From DATDRQ01 sp035291645 (lineage in GTDB: Bacteria > Chloroflexota > Anaerolineae > Anaerolineales > UBA4823): a stretch of DNA of 41,724 bases. The first letter of the stretch is position 1, and the number at the start of each line of letters is the position of its first letter. Made by a program: the position numbers and the translations under genes. Where the stretch lies: the NCBI GenBank assembly GCA_035291645.1, contig DATDRQ010000171.1, forward strand, positions 1 to 41,724, read 5' to 3'. Below the pieces are notes generated by a model. That model was not told the origin of the DNA and did no database searches. It was given only the letters and a program-made list of their open reading frames with translations. Shown one piece after another: positions 16,111 to 23,951 of this stretch.

Positions 16111-17529
16111 TTACTCGCTCGGCCAGCTTGCATCGATGGTTTCCAGGACCGTATCCAGGTCTGCACCACCGATATAATCTACGACGCCGGTCCAGAAGCT
16201 ACCTGCGCCGACCGCGCCGGGCATCAGATCAGAGCCGTCGAAGCGGAAGGTGTCCGCATTGGCCAGGATGTCGGCAAACCCCTTCAGAGCGTTGTTTGGA
16301 TACCAATCTTCCGGTACGTCTTTCTGCGGCGCTACGAAGATACCTGCCTTTACCTCTTTTTCCACCGACTGGGGTGTGGCCAGGAACTTCATAACTTCAC
16401 GTACCGCAGGTGAATCAACACCCATGCTCAGCAATGAACCGGAACCGAGTACTGGCGAGCCGTACTGCGGATCGATGGGCGGCAGGTAGAAGTAATCCAC
16501 GCCCTCCCCAACGACCGTGCCTTCTGGGAAGAAGTTGACGATGAAGCTGGCCTGGCGGTGCATGAAGCATCCCGGGGGATCGTCGAACAGGGGTAGCGGA
16601 GCATCACCAAAGGGGGTGGTCAGGATCCCAGTAGTTCCGCCCAGGACATAATCTGGATTAAGGAGGATATTACCCATCACCTCGAAAGCGTTCTTCACTT
16701 CGGGAGACTGGAACGGCAACTCACCTTTCGTCCACGCATCGTAATTCTCCACGGAGGTGGTGCGCAGCATGATGTCCTCGATCCAGTCCGTGGCAGGCCA
16801 GCCTGTGGCGCCGCCGCTCTCGAGGCCGACGCACCAGGGAACACCGCCGTCAGCGACAATTTGATCCGTAAGGGCCAGCAGCTCATCCCAGGTGGTCGGG
16901 ATCTGGTAGCCCGCGGCATCGAAGGCAGGCTTGGCATACCACACCAGACTCTTGACGTCCGCGTTGTGCCAAATGCCGTACAATGTCCCATCGACCATAC
17001 CAGAATCGAGCCAGGCTTGATCGTATTGCCCCTGGAGGTAGCTCATGTCCAGGGCTGATCCGAGGTCGGTCAGGAAGCCATTGCGGGCCATATCTGCCAT
17101 CAAGCCAGGCTGAGGGAAGTTATAAATTTCTGGCGGGTCGCCGGCTTCGGCGCGCGTTACGGCAAGCACCTCGAAATCAGGCGATGGTTCGACGATCACC
17201 TCGATGCCTGTTTCCGCTATGAAATCTTCAAATTCCGTTTGGAACAAAGCAACCTGATCCTCGCTGGCTGCGGTGAAGATCGTCACCGTCTCACCTGCAA
17301 ACGGCATTTCTTCAGTCGCTGCTGGTTCTTCAGTCGCTGCTGGTTCTTCGGTCGCTACCGGTTCTTCGACTGGCGCTTCCGTCACGACTGGCGCTTCGGT
17401 CACGACAGGGGCTTCGGTCGGCTCGACGGGGGCTTCGGTCACCTGGGCGGCCGGGGCGCAGGCCGCCAGCAGCATGGCGCTGATGACCAGGATAGTTAAC
17501 ATGGGCCATAGATTTCTATTCTTAAACAT
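16111..17529 (-). CDS. Sugar ABC transporter substrate-binding lipoprotein
   Basis: The 472-residue protein delivers a sugar to the two permeases. Its type II signal peptide ends in LLAAC with the lipidated Cys at residue 24. A tether of repeats (VTEAPV, EEPAAT) covers about residues 30-75, coded by DNA with tandem 18-base units. The binding domain follows, with typical family 1 features such as GETVTIFTAASEDQVALFQT and GWPATDWIEDIMLR, rich in Trp. AAGGAG lies before the ATG. Specificity is not certain; the alpha-glucosidase and trehalose synthase downstream suggest maltose, trehalose, sucrose or another alpha-glucoside. No ATPase gene is present in the operon, so a shared MsmK-like ATPase from elsewhere is expected. 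Confidence 0.93.
   Translation of the reverse strand: MFKNRNLWPMLTILVISAMLLAACAPAAQVTEAPVEPTEAPVVTEAPVVTEAPVEEPVATEEPAATEEPAATEEMPFAGETVTIFTAASEDQVALFQTEFEDFIAETGIEVIVEPSPDFEVLAVTRAEAGDPPEIYNFPQPGLMADMARNGFLTDLGSALDMSYLQGQYDQAWLDSGMVDGTLYGIWHNADVKSLVWYAKPAFDAAGYQIPTTWDELLALTDQIVADGGVPWCVGLESGGATGWPATDWIEDIMLRTTSVENYDAWTKGELPFQSPEVKNAFEVMGNILLNPDYVLGGTTGILTTPFGDAPLPLFDDPPGCFMHRQASFIVNFFPEGTVVGEGVDYFYLPPIDPQYGSPVLGSGSLLSMGVDSPAVREVMKFLATPQSVEKEVKAGIFVAPQKDVPEDWYPNNALKGFADILANADTFRFDGSDLMPGAVGAGSFWTGVVDYIGGADLDTVLETIDASWPSE
17308..17361 (-). repeat. Three tandem 18-base units in the binding-protein tether
   Basis: Units at 17308-17325, 17326-17343 and 17344-17361 share TTCTTC-GTCGCT- on the plus strand; the first two are identical and the third differs at three positions. 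They encode the PAATEE/PVATEE repeats of the lipoprotein tether. Such units can expand or contract by slippage and change how far the binding domain stands from the membrane. Confidence 0.8.
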
Positions 17530-18176
17530 CGTTTCTTCTCCTTGAATATGCTTGTAGGTGTTTCGTCAGGTTATCTTAGGAAGTTCGCATGGATTGTCTG
17601 GACTTGCTCGATATCTATCACCTCCTCTTGTGACCGTCTGTTCAGGTTGGATAAGGTGCGGATACTGACTGGCTCCTCCCCCTGAGCGTGTCTGGATAGT
17701 AATGCTCCCCTTACCAGTTCATTTTATCATTAATAATTGACAGTTAGGTTGAAAGAAGCATGGATTCTGCGTGCGCACAATATCCTCGCTGGCCATTAGA
17801 GGAGACTGCTTCGGCAAAGAACGCCTCGCAGCGACAGAGGAAACTGTCTTTGCGATGGCGGCATTTTGAAGTGGAGCTTAATGAAGCGCTACCCAGCCCG
17901 AAGCAATCTCACACAAAGACCAAGGAGGAGACTGCTTCGGCTAAGGACGCCTCGTAGCGACAGAGGAAACTGTCCCTGCAACGGCACGCATGCGAAGTTG
18001 GCGGGAACCTGGTGGGCAGTTGCTTCGTCTTATACATCGAAACGACCCGGCGCGCGGAACTGTTGCAGGGAGTATTCGCTCGCCGGGATGGCCGTTTTAG
18101 CCTACAATTAAGATTAATTCCGGACAGATTCCTATCCATCATTCATTGATCATCATTTTATTCTAGCAGGAGGCGT
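17530..18176. other. Divergent intergenic region with dispersed repeats
   Basis: The 647-base region separates the sugar operon from the CBM9-like lipoprotein. The left end carries the binding-protein ribosome site. An AT-rich patch lies at 17720-17745 with TTGACA at 17737-17742 on the plus strand but no good partner -10. Bases 17799-17986 hold a repeated element (listed separately). The right end has the AGGAGG of the lipoprotein gene. Open frames here run through the repeats and are not gene-like. No LacI-type operator could be recognised with confidence. Confidence 0.5.
17799..17986. repeat. Two direct 62-base repeats plus an inverted partial copy
   Basis: Copy 1 (17799-17860) and copy 2 (17925-17986) agree at 54 of 62 positions; both start GAGGAGACTGCTTCGGC and contain CAGAGGAAACTGTC. 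Between them, CCGAAGCAATCTC at 17898-17910 is an inverted copy of the first part (12 of 13). The layout suggests a dispersed non-coding repeat family inserted or duplicated here, not a CRISPR array, since there are only two copies. Confidence 0.8.
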
Positions 18177-19148
18177 ATGAAGCACAATCGTAAATTTATT
18201 TATCTGGCCGCCGGGCTGCTGGCGGCCTCGGTCATGGCCTGCAACCTGCCCTTTGCAGCCACGCCTACGCCGTTCGCCTTTCCAACCCCCAACCTGACCA
18301 TGACGGCGATCTTTTTCCCGACGCCGACGATCACGCCCTTCACGGCTTTTCCCACCACGGTCATCTTCACCGCAACACCCACCTTACCGCCCGGGGTGAC
18401 CCCGACCGACACCTCACAGCCGACCGCGACCGCTACGGCGACCTCCGTCCCACCCACGCGGATCCCCCCGACGCCCACTCGTTCTCTTGCCGGCCCGGGT
18501 CAGCGGCCGAAGTTTGGTATGGTTGCCTATTTCCTGGATGACAGTCCCCAGATCGATGCAGTGCTCGACGATTGGGAGCTGGACCGTTACCCGATCACCG
18601 CCGTCGTGTATGGCAGGGATGAGTACGATGGGGAAGATGATCTCTCCGGGCGGGCCATGCTGGGTTGGGACGAGGATTACCTTTACGTGGCCGTGCGCGT
18701 GATCGACGACGTTTACATGCAGGATGCGTCCCGCGATGAAATCTACAAAGGCGACAGCATCGATATCCTGATCGACACGAACGTGTCGGCGGACTACTAC
18801 TCGCAGCGTCTGAGCGGGGATGACTACCAGCTGGGCCTCTCGCCCGGCTCGCCGAACCCCGGAGACGAGACCGAAGCCTACCTGTGGTATCCAAGCGACC
18901 GGGAAGGCCGCGAAGAGGACGTCAAGGTTGCTTCCCGGGCGAGAGACGACGGGTATATCGTCGAGGCGTCCATTCCCTGGGAGGTGTTCAACACCAGGTC
19001 GTACGAAGGCGCCCACTTCGGTTTCGCTTTATCGATCTCGGATAATGACGACACCGGCGAGGATGTCCAACAGACGATGATCTCCTTCGTCCCGATCCGC
19101 ACCCTGACCGACCCGATGACCTGGGGCGACCTGCATTTGGTAGATTGA
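18177..19148 (+). CDS. Lipoprotein with a CBM9-like carbohydrate-binding domain
   Basis: The 323-residue protein starts at an ATG after AGGAGG. Its signal peptide ends in SVMAC (lipid Cys at residue 22). Residues 23-105 are a Thr/Pro-rich tether (for example FPTPTITPF, TATPTLPPG). The C-terminal domain, about 115-323, matches the CBM9-like/DOMON beta-sandwich: IDAVLDDWELDRYP, AMLGWDEDYLYVAVRVIDD, GDSIDILIDTN, and VEASIPWEVFN. Such domains bind sugars or haem-like ligands; the divergent sugar importer next door favours a sugar. It has no catalytic domain, so it may collect substrate at the cell surface or act as a sensor. Confidence 0.82.
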   Translation: MKHNRKFIYLAAGLLAASVMACNLPFAATPTPFAFPTPNLTMTAIFFPTPTITPFTAFPTTVIFTATPTLPPGVTPTDTSQPTATATATSVPPTRIPPTPTRSLAGPGQRPKFGMVAYFLDDSPQIDAVLDDWELDRYPITAVVYGRDEYDGEDDLSGRAMLGWDEDYLYVAVRVIDDVYMQDASRDEIYKGDSIDILIDTNVSADYYSQRLSGDDYQLGLSPGSPNPGDETEAYLWYPSDREGREEDVKVASRARDDGYIVEASIPWEVFNTRSYEGAHFGFALSISDNDDTGEDVQQTMISFVPIRTLTDPMTWGDLHLVD

Positions 19149-19154
19149 TCATTT

Positions 19155-19232
19155 TTAACGCGAAGGCGCAAAGAGTCAAAAAGCCGCAAAGTTTACCTTT
19201 GCGGCTTAATCCTCTTAGCGTCCTGGCGTTAA
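19155..19232. repeat. Long imperfect palindrome (TTAACGC ... GCGTTAA)
   Basis: Outer arms TTAACGC (19155-19161) and GCGTTAA (19226-19232) are perfect complements, the middle arms match at 10 of 14, and the centre is a perfect 11-bp hairpin. It fills the gap between two convergent genes. A related element occurs at 38824-38905; both share the phrase AAGGCGCAAAG and TTAAC/GTTAA ends. Confidence 0.8.
19176..19207 (-). terminator. Intrinsic terminator of the cell-wall operon
   Basis: AAGCCGCAAAG (19181-19191) and CTTTGCGGCTT (19197-19207) form a perfect 11-bp stem with a 5-base loop. Read on the minus strand the stem is followed by TTTGAC, giving a run of five T, so it would stop transcription coming from the minus-strand operon. 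On the plus strand there is no T-run. Confidence 0.75.
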
Positions 19233-19233
19233 A

Positions 19234-19659
19234 TTACTCTTCGTCTGACTCGATTGAGCCGGGCTGGTCGAACTCGATCACCTCGCCGTGCACGTTGATG
19301 CGCACGCGAAAGCCCATCATGCCCATGTAGGTCCGCCCTTCTTCGGGGATGCCGGTCTCCATGAGCGTATCGAACTGGCTGTCAATATTCTTTAGCTGGC
19401 TCTCGATCATCGCCCGGGTGAAGATGTCTTCCTGCCCGAGCATCCTGGCAGTCTGCTCGCTGATCGCGCCTTCGTGGCCTTCGATCAGTTCGCGCATGCG
19501 CCGCAGCACCTCCCGATCGACCTGCTCGGCAGGGATGTGGCGCAGGAACCCGTCGTCGTCGACCACGTAGCATGGCTCGTCCCCGACGTAGGTAACCGGC
19601 GCTGGCTGGTCTTTCTCGTCTACCACCAGCCCTTCGAAAAGCGCTCTGCGGCTCATCAT
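19234..19659 (-). CDS. Small acidic protein of unknown function in the cell-wall operon
   Basis: The 141-residue protein begins MMSRRALFEGLVVDEKDQP and is predicted soluble: beta-strands in the first 45 residues (VTYVGDEPCYVVDDDGFLRHI), a helical middle (EVLRRMRELIEGHEGAIS), and a beta C-terminus (FRVRINVHGEVIEFDQPG) with an acidic end. Its ATG lies 3 bases after the stop of the L,D-transpeptidase with no ribosome site of its own, implying translational coupling. No family recognised. There is no signal peptide, so unlike its neighbours it stays in the cytoplasm. Confidence 0.8.
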   Translation of the reverse strand: MMSRRALFEGLVVDEKDQPAPVTYVGDEPCYVVDDDGFLRHIPAEQVDREVLRRMRELIEGHEGAISEQTARMLGQEDIFTRAMIESQLKNIDSQFDTLMETGIPEEGRTYMGMMGFRVRINVHGEVIEFDQPGSIESDEE

Positions 19660-19662
19660 GAA

Positions 19663-20736
19663 TTATTCTACTACATCCACCTGCGTCCCGTAATTCTCGT
19701 ACACGTCCTGCGTCTTGGCGGGTACGGGAGGCAGCGTCCAGCGGTAGATCCATTTGGCCGCGCCGGGGGTCAGGTTGATACAGCCATGGCTGCGCGGGCG
19801 GCCGAAATCGTTATGCCAATAGGTGCCGTGAATGGCTACCCCCTTCTCGGTGATATACGAGATCCAGGGCACACCCGGTAAGTCATAGCCGTTGGAGGCC
19901 AGGTCGCCGGCAGCCATGTGGCGCGTGGGGCGCTTATGGAAGGTCATGTGCCGCCCAACAGGCGTCTCGAAGCGCCCGTTGGAAAACACGGCTCCGGTGG
20001 CGGCGCGCGCCATGAAGACCGGGCGTTTCCACTCGTAGGCGACTACCAGCTGCTCTCCCAGGCGCACCTCCAGCCGCTTGCCTTCCGGGTGGATCAGTGG
20101 AGAAAGGGGGGCCAGTTCTTCCCTGGGGATCAGGCGGAGATGGGTGGCTGGAGCGAAAAAGGACAGGTCCCATTTATCGTCCTGGACTCGGTACCAGGAA
20201 CTGCCGCGTTCGTCCTCGACCAGATCGGTAACCCAGTAGGTCGTTTCATAATAGAACCGGTAAGCGAAGGGGAAAATCTTGCCAGGACCCCAGTGGGCGT
20301 CGGTGAAGGGAACGGTCACCTCTGCCAGCGCCCCCTCTCCCGGGATGTCCTGGTCGGGCTGGTTGAGGCGGGTCTGCACCGGTTGGACCCCGCCTGAGTG
20401 GACGTAGCCCTCGCCTTCGATCCGATACCAGATGCGGTTGTGATCTGGCTCCTCGTCCCCGACGGTGGCCTCCGCCACGGAAAGGATCATATCCTTCCAA
20501 TATGTCTTGACCGGATTGCCGATCAGGGAGGGGCGGTCAAACACGACAACCTTGGCTTCTGTTACTCGACCCTGCAGGGGTACCGTTTGGTCCGTCAGGC
20601 GGCTAAAACCAGGGAACAAGGCAGAGGCGAAACCTAATCCGCCCAGGCGCAGAAATTCCCTGCGGCTGATCGGGCTGGGGGAGATTTGTTCTATGCTGTC
20701 TGTCAGGGGGCGCGGTGTCTGCATAAGCCCTCGCAT
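19663..20736 (-). CDS. L,D-transpeptidase (YkuD) with a twin-arginine signal
   Basis: The 357-residue protein makes 3-3 peptide cross-links in peptidoglycan or attaches proteins to it. Residues 24-45 carry a Tat signal (SRREFLRLGGLGFASALF). The catalytic domain ends in the YkuD signature: His303 then SHGCIN with His317 and nucleophile Cys319. An SH3-like or otherwise beta-rich region (about 60-205) precedes it, with WYRIEGEGYVHSGGVQPV. The ATG at 20724 (residue 5) has the better ribosome site (GAGGG), so the true protein may be 4 residues shorter. It lies 31 bases after the second transpeptidase gene in the same operon. The Tat signal is notable because the neighbour uses a plain membrane anchor. 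Confidence 0.92.
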   Translation of the reverse strand: MRGLMQTPRPLTDSIEQISPSPISRREFLRLGGLGFASALFPGFSRLTDQTVPLQGRVTEAKVVVFDRPSLIGNPVKTYWKDMILSVAEATVGDEEPDHNRIWYRIEGEGYVHSGGVQPVQTRLNQPDQDIPGEGALAEVTVPFTDAHWGPGKIFPFAYRFYYETTYWVTDLVEDERGSSWYRVQDDKWDLSFFAPATHLRLIPREELAPLSPLIHPEGKRLEVRLGEQLVVAYEWKRPVFMARAATGAVFSNGRFETPVGRHMTFHKRPTRHMAAGDLASNGYDLPGVPWISYITEKGVAIHGTYWHNDFGRPRSHGCINLTPGAAKWIYRWTLPPVPAKTQDVYENYGTQVDVVE

Positions 20737-20767
20737 AAGGCGCGCGGGGTGGACGGATCAGGGGAAT

Positions 20768-21841
20768 TCAATCATGCACATTGACCACCGTCCCCACCGA
20801 GACGAAGTCATAAATCCAGTCCGAATCCGGGATCGAGAAGTTGACGCAGCCGTGGCTCATCGGGGTGCCGAAATTGTTATGCCAGTACGTACCGTGCAGG
20901 CCGTAGTCCTTGTAGAAATACATCACGTTCGGCACGTCCGGCAGGTAGTAACCCGGCCCGGCCATGTCCGCAAAGCGGTACTTGACGTAGACCTGGAAGG
21001 CGCCGGTGACGGTGGGGTGCTGCCAGGTGCCGGTAGAAACGACGAAGCTGGCGAGCTTTTTATTGCCTTGGTAAGCGTAGGCTTTCTGTCTGGTCAGGTC
21101 TATGTCGATCCAGGGCTCGTCCTTGCCCACGCCAGGCGGGCGACCGGGGAAATCCGGTGCATCCGGCTCGTCGGGTTCGTCCGGCTCTTCTGGAGGTTCC
21201 TCGGTTGGCTCCTCGGTTGGCTCCGGCGTTTCGGTCGGCGTGCTGGTGGGCGTGCTGGTAGGCGTGGGGGTCTCGGTCGGGGTGGGGGTGGCGGTGCTGG
21301 TGGCGGTTGGCGTGAAGGTGGGGGTGGGTGTGAAAGTCGCCGTGGCGGTCGGCGTGCGCGTGGCCTTTAGGAGACCCACCTGGGCCAGGGCCTGTTCAGG
21401 CGTGTAGGAGTCGGAGAACAGCGGCACGCTGGTCCATAGAAAGGCGGCTACCAGCGCCAGAAGCAGGGCGAGCAGCAAGGGTAGCCCAACCACCACGAAC
21501 GCCGGTCGGCGCCTGGTCAGGGCCTCCCGCGAGGGGTGCTCGACGATCACCCGGTGGGGGAGGGGGGCCGGCGGAGCAGTCTGGCGCAGCCGGCGGGCGG
21601 CCCAGTGCATGCCCTGGCGGGCGCGCCGGCTGCCCGGGTTGATCGCCAGGGCGCGCTGGAGATACTTCAAGCTGGCTTCCGGCGCGGCTAGCGCAGCCAG
21701 GATTAGCCAGGGGTCTTCCCGTTCGGGAGCCAGGGCGGCTGCCCGTTCGGCCCAACGCCTGGCTGCGCGCCGGTCTCCCTGGCGCAGCGCCTGGTAAGCC
21801 TGGCGGAGGGCCTCGCCAGCCGGATTAGGCTGGTCGCTCAA
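20768..21841 (-). CDS. Membrane-anchored L,D-transpeptidase with TPR-like N-terminus
   Basis: The 357-residue protein has four parts: helical TPR-like repeats in the cytoplasm (about 8-85: QAYQALRQGDRRAARRWAER and a second copy ending in RALAINPGSRRA), one membrane helix (113-137), a Thr/Pro then Glu/Pro tether (160-230), and an external YkuD domain (240-357). The active site is His316 with SHGCVN, Cys332. The start is TTG at 21839-21841; its TTGA overlaps the amidase TGA, a coupled start, and no ATG is nearby. The tether DNA (about 21200-21360) is of low complexity and may vary in length. The cytoplasmic TPR part implies a partner protein inside the cell. Confidence 0.9.
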   Translation of the reverse strand: MSDQPNPAGEALRQAYQALRQGDRRAARRWAERAAALAPEREDPWLILAALAAPEASLKYLQRALAINPGSRRARQGMHWAARRLRQTAPPAPLPHRVIVEHPSREALTRRRPAFVVVGLPLLLALLLALVAAFLWTSVPLFSDSYTPEQALAQVGLLKATRTPTATATFTPTPTFTPTATSTATPTPTETPTPTSTPTSTPTETPEPTEEPTEEPPEEPDEPDEPDAPDFPGRPPGVGKDEPWIDIDLTRQKAYAYQGNKKLASFVVSTGTWQHPTVTGAFQVYVKYRFADMAGPGYYLPDVPNVMYFYKDYGLHGTYWHNNFGTPMSHGCVNFSIPDSDWIYDFVSVGTVVNVHD

Positions 21842-22644
21842 GGCTGTTCCTCGCCAGAGATGTTCTCGTTACGTACGTAACACAGGATACCGTCGGTGAT
21901 GCCTTTTGCAACCTGGTCCTGTCCCTCGGTCAATACCTGCCGGTCCAGATTGAGGAAACCGACCTCGATGATCACCGCGGTAGTCTCTTCGTTGATCTCG
22001 TTGAAGGCGTGGTAGCTGGTCATGTCGTCGGTGATACTGCCGGCATGGTAGGGCAGACTGGTGGCGCCGGCGTAGCGGTCTTTGAGGCAGGCGGTCAGGC
22101 GGGCGCTCTTCTCCGGGCGCGGGTTCGCCAGGGAGGCGGCTACCTTATAGCCGGTGGCCTCGTCGTTAACGTACTGGCAGGAATCGGCGTGGATCGAAAT
22201 CAGAGCCAGGGCGTGGTAATCTTGCAGCTGTTCGTCGAATTCCTTTAATAGATTGACATCGAAACCCTGGGCGATCAGTTCGTCCCGCACCCGGGAGGCT
22301 ACCGCCTGGTTGACGGTGAACTCGGTCAAGTCCGGGGCGAAGCTCGGGTCGCAGACCGCTCCCGGGTCGTTGTTATCCCCCCAGTGCCCGACGACGATCC
22401 CGATCAGCGGGCGCGGGCGGGGGGTCGGGGTGGGGAACTCGGCGGTGGCGGTCGCCTGAAACGCAACCGCCTGGGCGAACCTTTCTGCCAGGCTGCCGGG
22501 CAGCAGGCTGGCGGGTGTCCAAGCGGTAAACAGGGTGGCGACCAGGAAGGCGACGCTGAGCACGACCTGCAACTGGTACAGGGTGCCGTGTGGCCTCGGG
22601 CGTGGTGTGTTCACCATCGGAAGGGGATCGAGCGAAGGGTCCAT
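21838..22644 (-). CDS. N-acetylmuramoyl-L-alanine amidase (Amidase_3), membrane anchored
   Basis: The 268-residue zinc enzyme cuts the amide bond between muramic acid and the stem peptide. A single N-terminal helix (about 22-42) anchors it, a short linker (ATATAEFPTPTPRPRP) follows, and the Amidase_3 domain begins at residue 80. Metal and catalytic residues are in the usual order: His87 (VGHWGDNNDPG), Glu108, His152 (SIHADS) and Glu227 (IIEVGFLN). No ribosome site precedes the ATG at 22644; a second ATG at residue 10 is not better. It is the first gene of a four-gene operon with two L,D-transpeptidases, consistent with remodelling of peptidoglycan after cutting. Confidence 0.9.
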   Translation of the reverse strand: MDPSLDPLPMVNTPRPRPHGTLYQLQVVLSVAFLVATLFTAWTPASLLPGSLAERFAQAVAFQATATAEFPTPTPRPRPLIGIVVGHWGDNNDPGAVCDPSFAPDLTEFTVNQAVASRVRDELIAQGFDVNLLKEFDEQLQDYHALALISIHADSCQYVNDEATGYKVAASLANPRPEKSARLTACLKDRYAGATSLPYHAGSITDDMTSYHAFNEINEETTAVIIEVGFLNLDRQVLTEGQDQVAKGITDGILCYVRNENISGEEQP

Positions 22645-22740
22645 GGGTTGGATAGTACCTTAAATGCGCATAGAAAGCAAGAGTTTTTGGGTAAAGATGG
22701 TTTTTTTCTTTTTAGACTGTAACACGCCCGATTTATTCAC

Positions 22741-22769
22741 TTGACGTCCTGTAAACACGAATGTATGAT
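22741..22769 (+). promoter_or_regulatory. Promoter of the flavin reductase gene
   Basis: TTGACG (22741-22746) and TATGAT (22764-22769) are 17 bases apart. The ribosome site AAGGAGG follows at 22793-22799, giving a short leader of about 30 bases. Consensus-like and well placed. Confidence 0.75.
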
Positions 22770-22805
22770 GAAAGCGAACAAATACTGGTTGAAGGAGGTC
22801 GTAAT

Positions 22806-23291
22806 ATGGCGGTAGATCCGCAGGAGCTGCGGGTGGCGATGCGCAAGTGGGCAACCGGGGTCACCATCGTCTCGGCCAGTTATCAGGGAGTCAGTCACGG
22901 CATGACGGTCAACTCCTTTGCCTCGGTTTCCCTGGAGCCGCCGACGGTCCTAATCTCGATGTCGCGTGACTCACGCACCCACGCCCTGGTGTTGGCTTCG
23001 GGCGCCTTTGCGGTGACCTTTTTAAAGTCCGACCAGCAAGAGCTCTCCGAGCTGTTCGCCGGGCGCCTGCCGGATGACGAAGATCGCTTCGCCGGGCTGA
23101 CCGTCCACACCTTAACGACCGGTTCGCCTTTCCTGACCGGCGGCCTGGCCTTCCTGGACTGCCGGGTGATTGCCACGCACGCCGCGGGCACGAACACGCT
23201 GGTCATCGGCGAGGTCGTGGCTGCCCGCTCGACGGAGGAAGGTCTGCCGCTGCTATATTACGACCGCCATTACCGGGAGATGCAAGATTAG
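22806..23291 (+). CDS. Flavin reductase-like FMN-binding protein
   Basis: The 161-residue protein has the split-barrel flavin reductase fold: RVAMRKWATGVTIVSAS, GMTVNSFASVSLEPPTVLIS, and SGAFAVTFLKSDQQELSELF, which are the typical FMN-contact segments, then LVIGEVVAARSTEEGLPLLYYD near the C-terminus (shown in parts). It probably supplies reduced flavin to a partner enzyme, or acts itself on small molecules; its partner is not in the window. The ATG at 22806 follows AAGGAGG by 6 bases; an ATG at 22761 lies inside the promoter -10 and is discarded. Confidence 0.9.
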   Translation: MAVDPQELRVAMRKWATGVTIVSASYQGVSHGMTVNSFASVSLEPPTVLISMSRDSRTHALVLASGAFAVTFLKSDQQELSELFAGRLPDDEDRFAGLTVHTLTTGSPFLTGGLAFLDCRVIATHAAGTNTLVIGEVVAARSTEEGLPLLYYDRHYREMQD

Positions 23292-23321
23292 TTCCAGGCT
23301 ACCTGGAGCGGGAGGGCGATC

Positions 23322-23918
23322 ATGCCAGACATGCTTCGATCTACACTCGCCTCGGAGACCCTCAGCCAACCGGAGCGCACCCAGCTGCTGCGGCTGGCCC
23401 GCCAGGCGCTGATCGAGGGCGTCTGCGGTCGTCCATTGACGCTCCTGGATCCGGACAGCCTCCTGGCGCGGCTGCGCCAGCCGGGCTCCAGCTTTGTAAC
23501 CCTGCTGGCAGGTGGCGAGCTGCGCGGCTGCATTGGGGGTCTGGAACCAACCATGCCGTTGGCGGAGGACGTTCGCCAGCACGCCGTCTCCGCCGCCCTG
23601 GAAGATTTCCGTTTCCTGCCCATCCGGCCGGAGGAGCTCACCGGCGTCACCATCGAGATCTCTTGCCTGACCCCTGTGCAGGCGCTCGAATATCGCGGCG
23701 CGGACGACCTGCTGGCGAAGCTGCGTCCGAACATAGACGGGGTGGTGCTGGTGGACGGATCCCGCCGGGCTACTTTCCTGCCTCAGGTGTGGGAGAAGGT
23801 CCCCGAACCAGAGAAATTCTTAGCGCTGCTGTGCAGAAAAATGGGCGCCGCCCCGGACTTATGGCGGCGCAAAAACCTGAGCGTGCTGGTTTATCAGGTA
23901 GAGGAATTTCACGAATAG
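23322..23918 (+). CDS. AMMECR1 domain protein (AmmeMemoRadiSam system protein A type)
   Basis: The 198-residue protein contains the family hallmark LRGCIGGLEP at about residues 67-76 and later IEISCLTP and DGVVLVDGSRRATFLPQVWE. The ATG follows GGGAGG. In many prokaryotes the AMMECR1 gene accompanies a MEMO1 homologue and a radical SAM enzyme; neither is present here. It lies 30 bases after the flavin reductase, probably on the same transcript. The conserved LRGCIG suggests a nucleotide or RNA-binding or catalytic role that remains unproven in the family. Confidence 0.92.
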   Translation: MPDMLRSTLASETLSQPERTQLLRLARQALIEGVCGRPLTLLDPDSLLARLRQPGSSFVTLLAGGELRGCIGGLEPTMPLAEDVRQHAVSAALEDFRFLPIRPEELTGVTIEISCLTPVQALEYRGADDLLAKLRPNIDGVVLVDGSRRATFLPQVWEKVPEPEKFLALLCRKMGAAPDLWRRKNLSVLVYQVEEFHE

Positions 23919-23951
23919 GTCCTTCCCTGTCTGCTTGCAGATAGAGAAGGC

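Noticed and set aside
17760..17957. Small open frame through the 62-base repeats
   Set aside because: It is made of repeat DNA, has no ribosome site and stops within the second copy.
17799..17986. CRISPR array
   Set aside because: Only two imperfect copies plus an inverted fragment, units too long, no third repeat and no cas genes.
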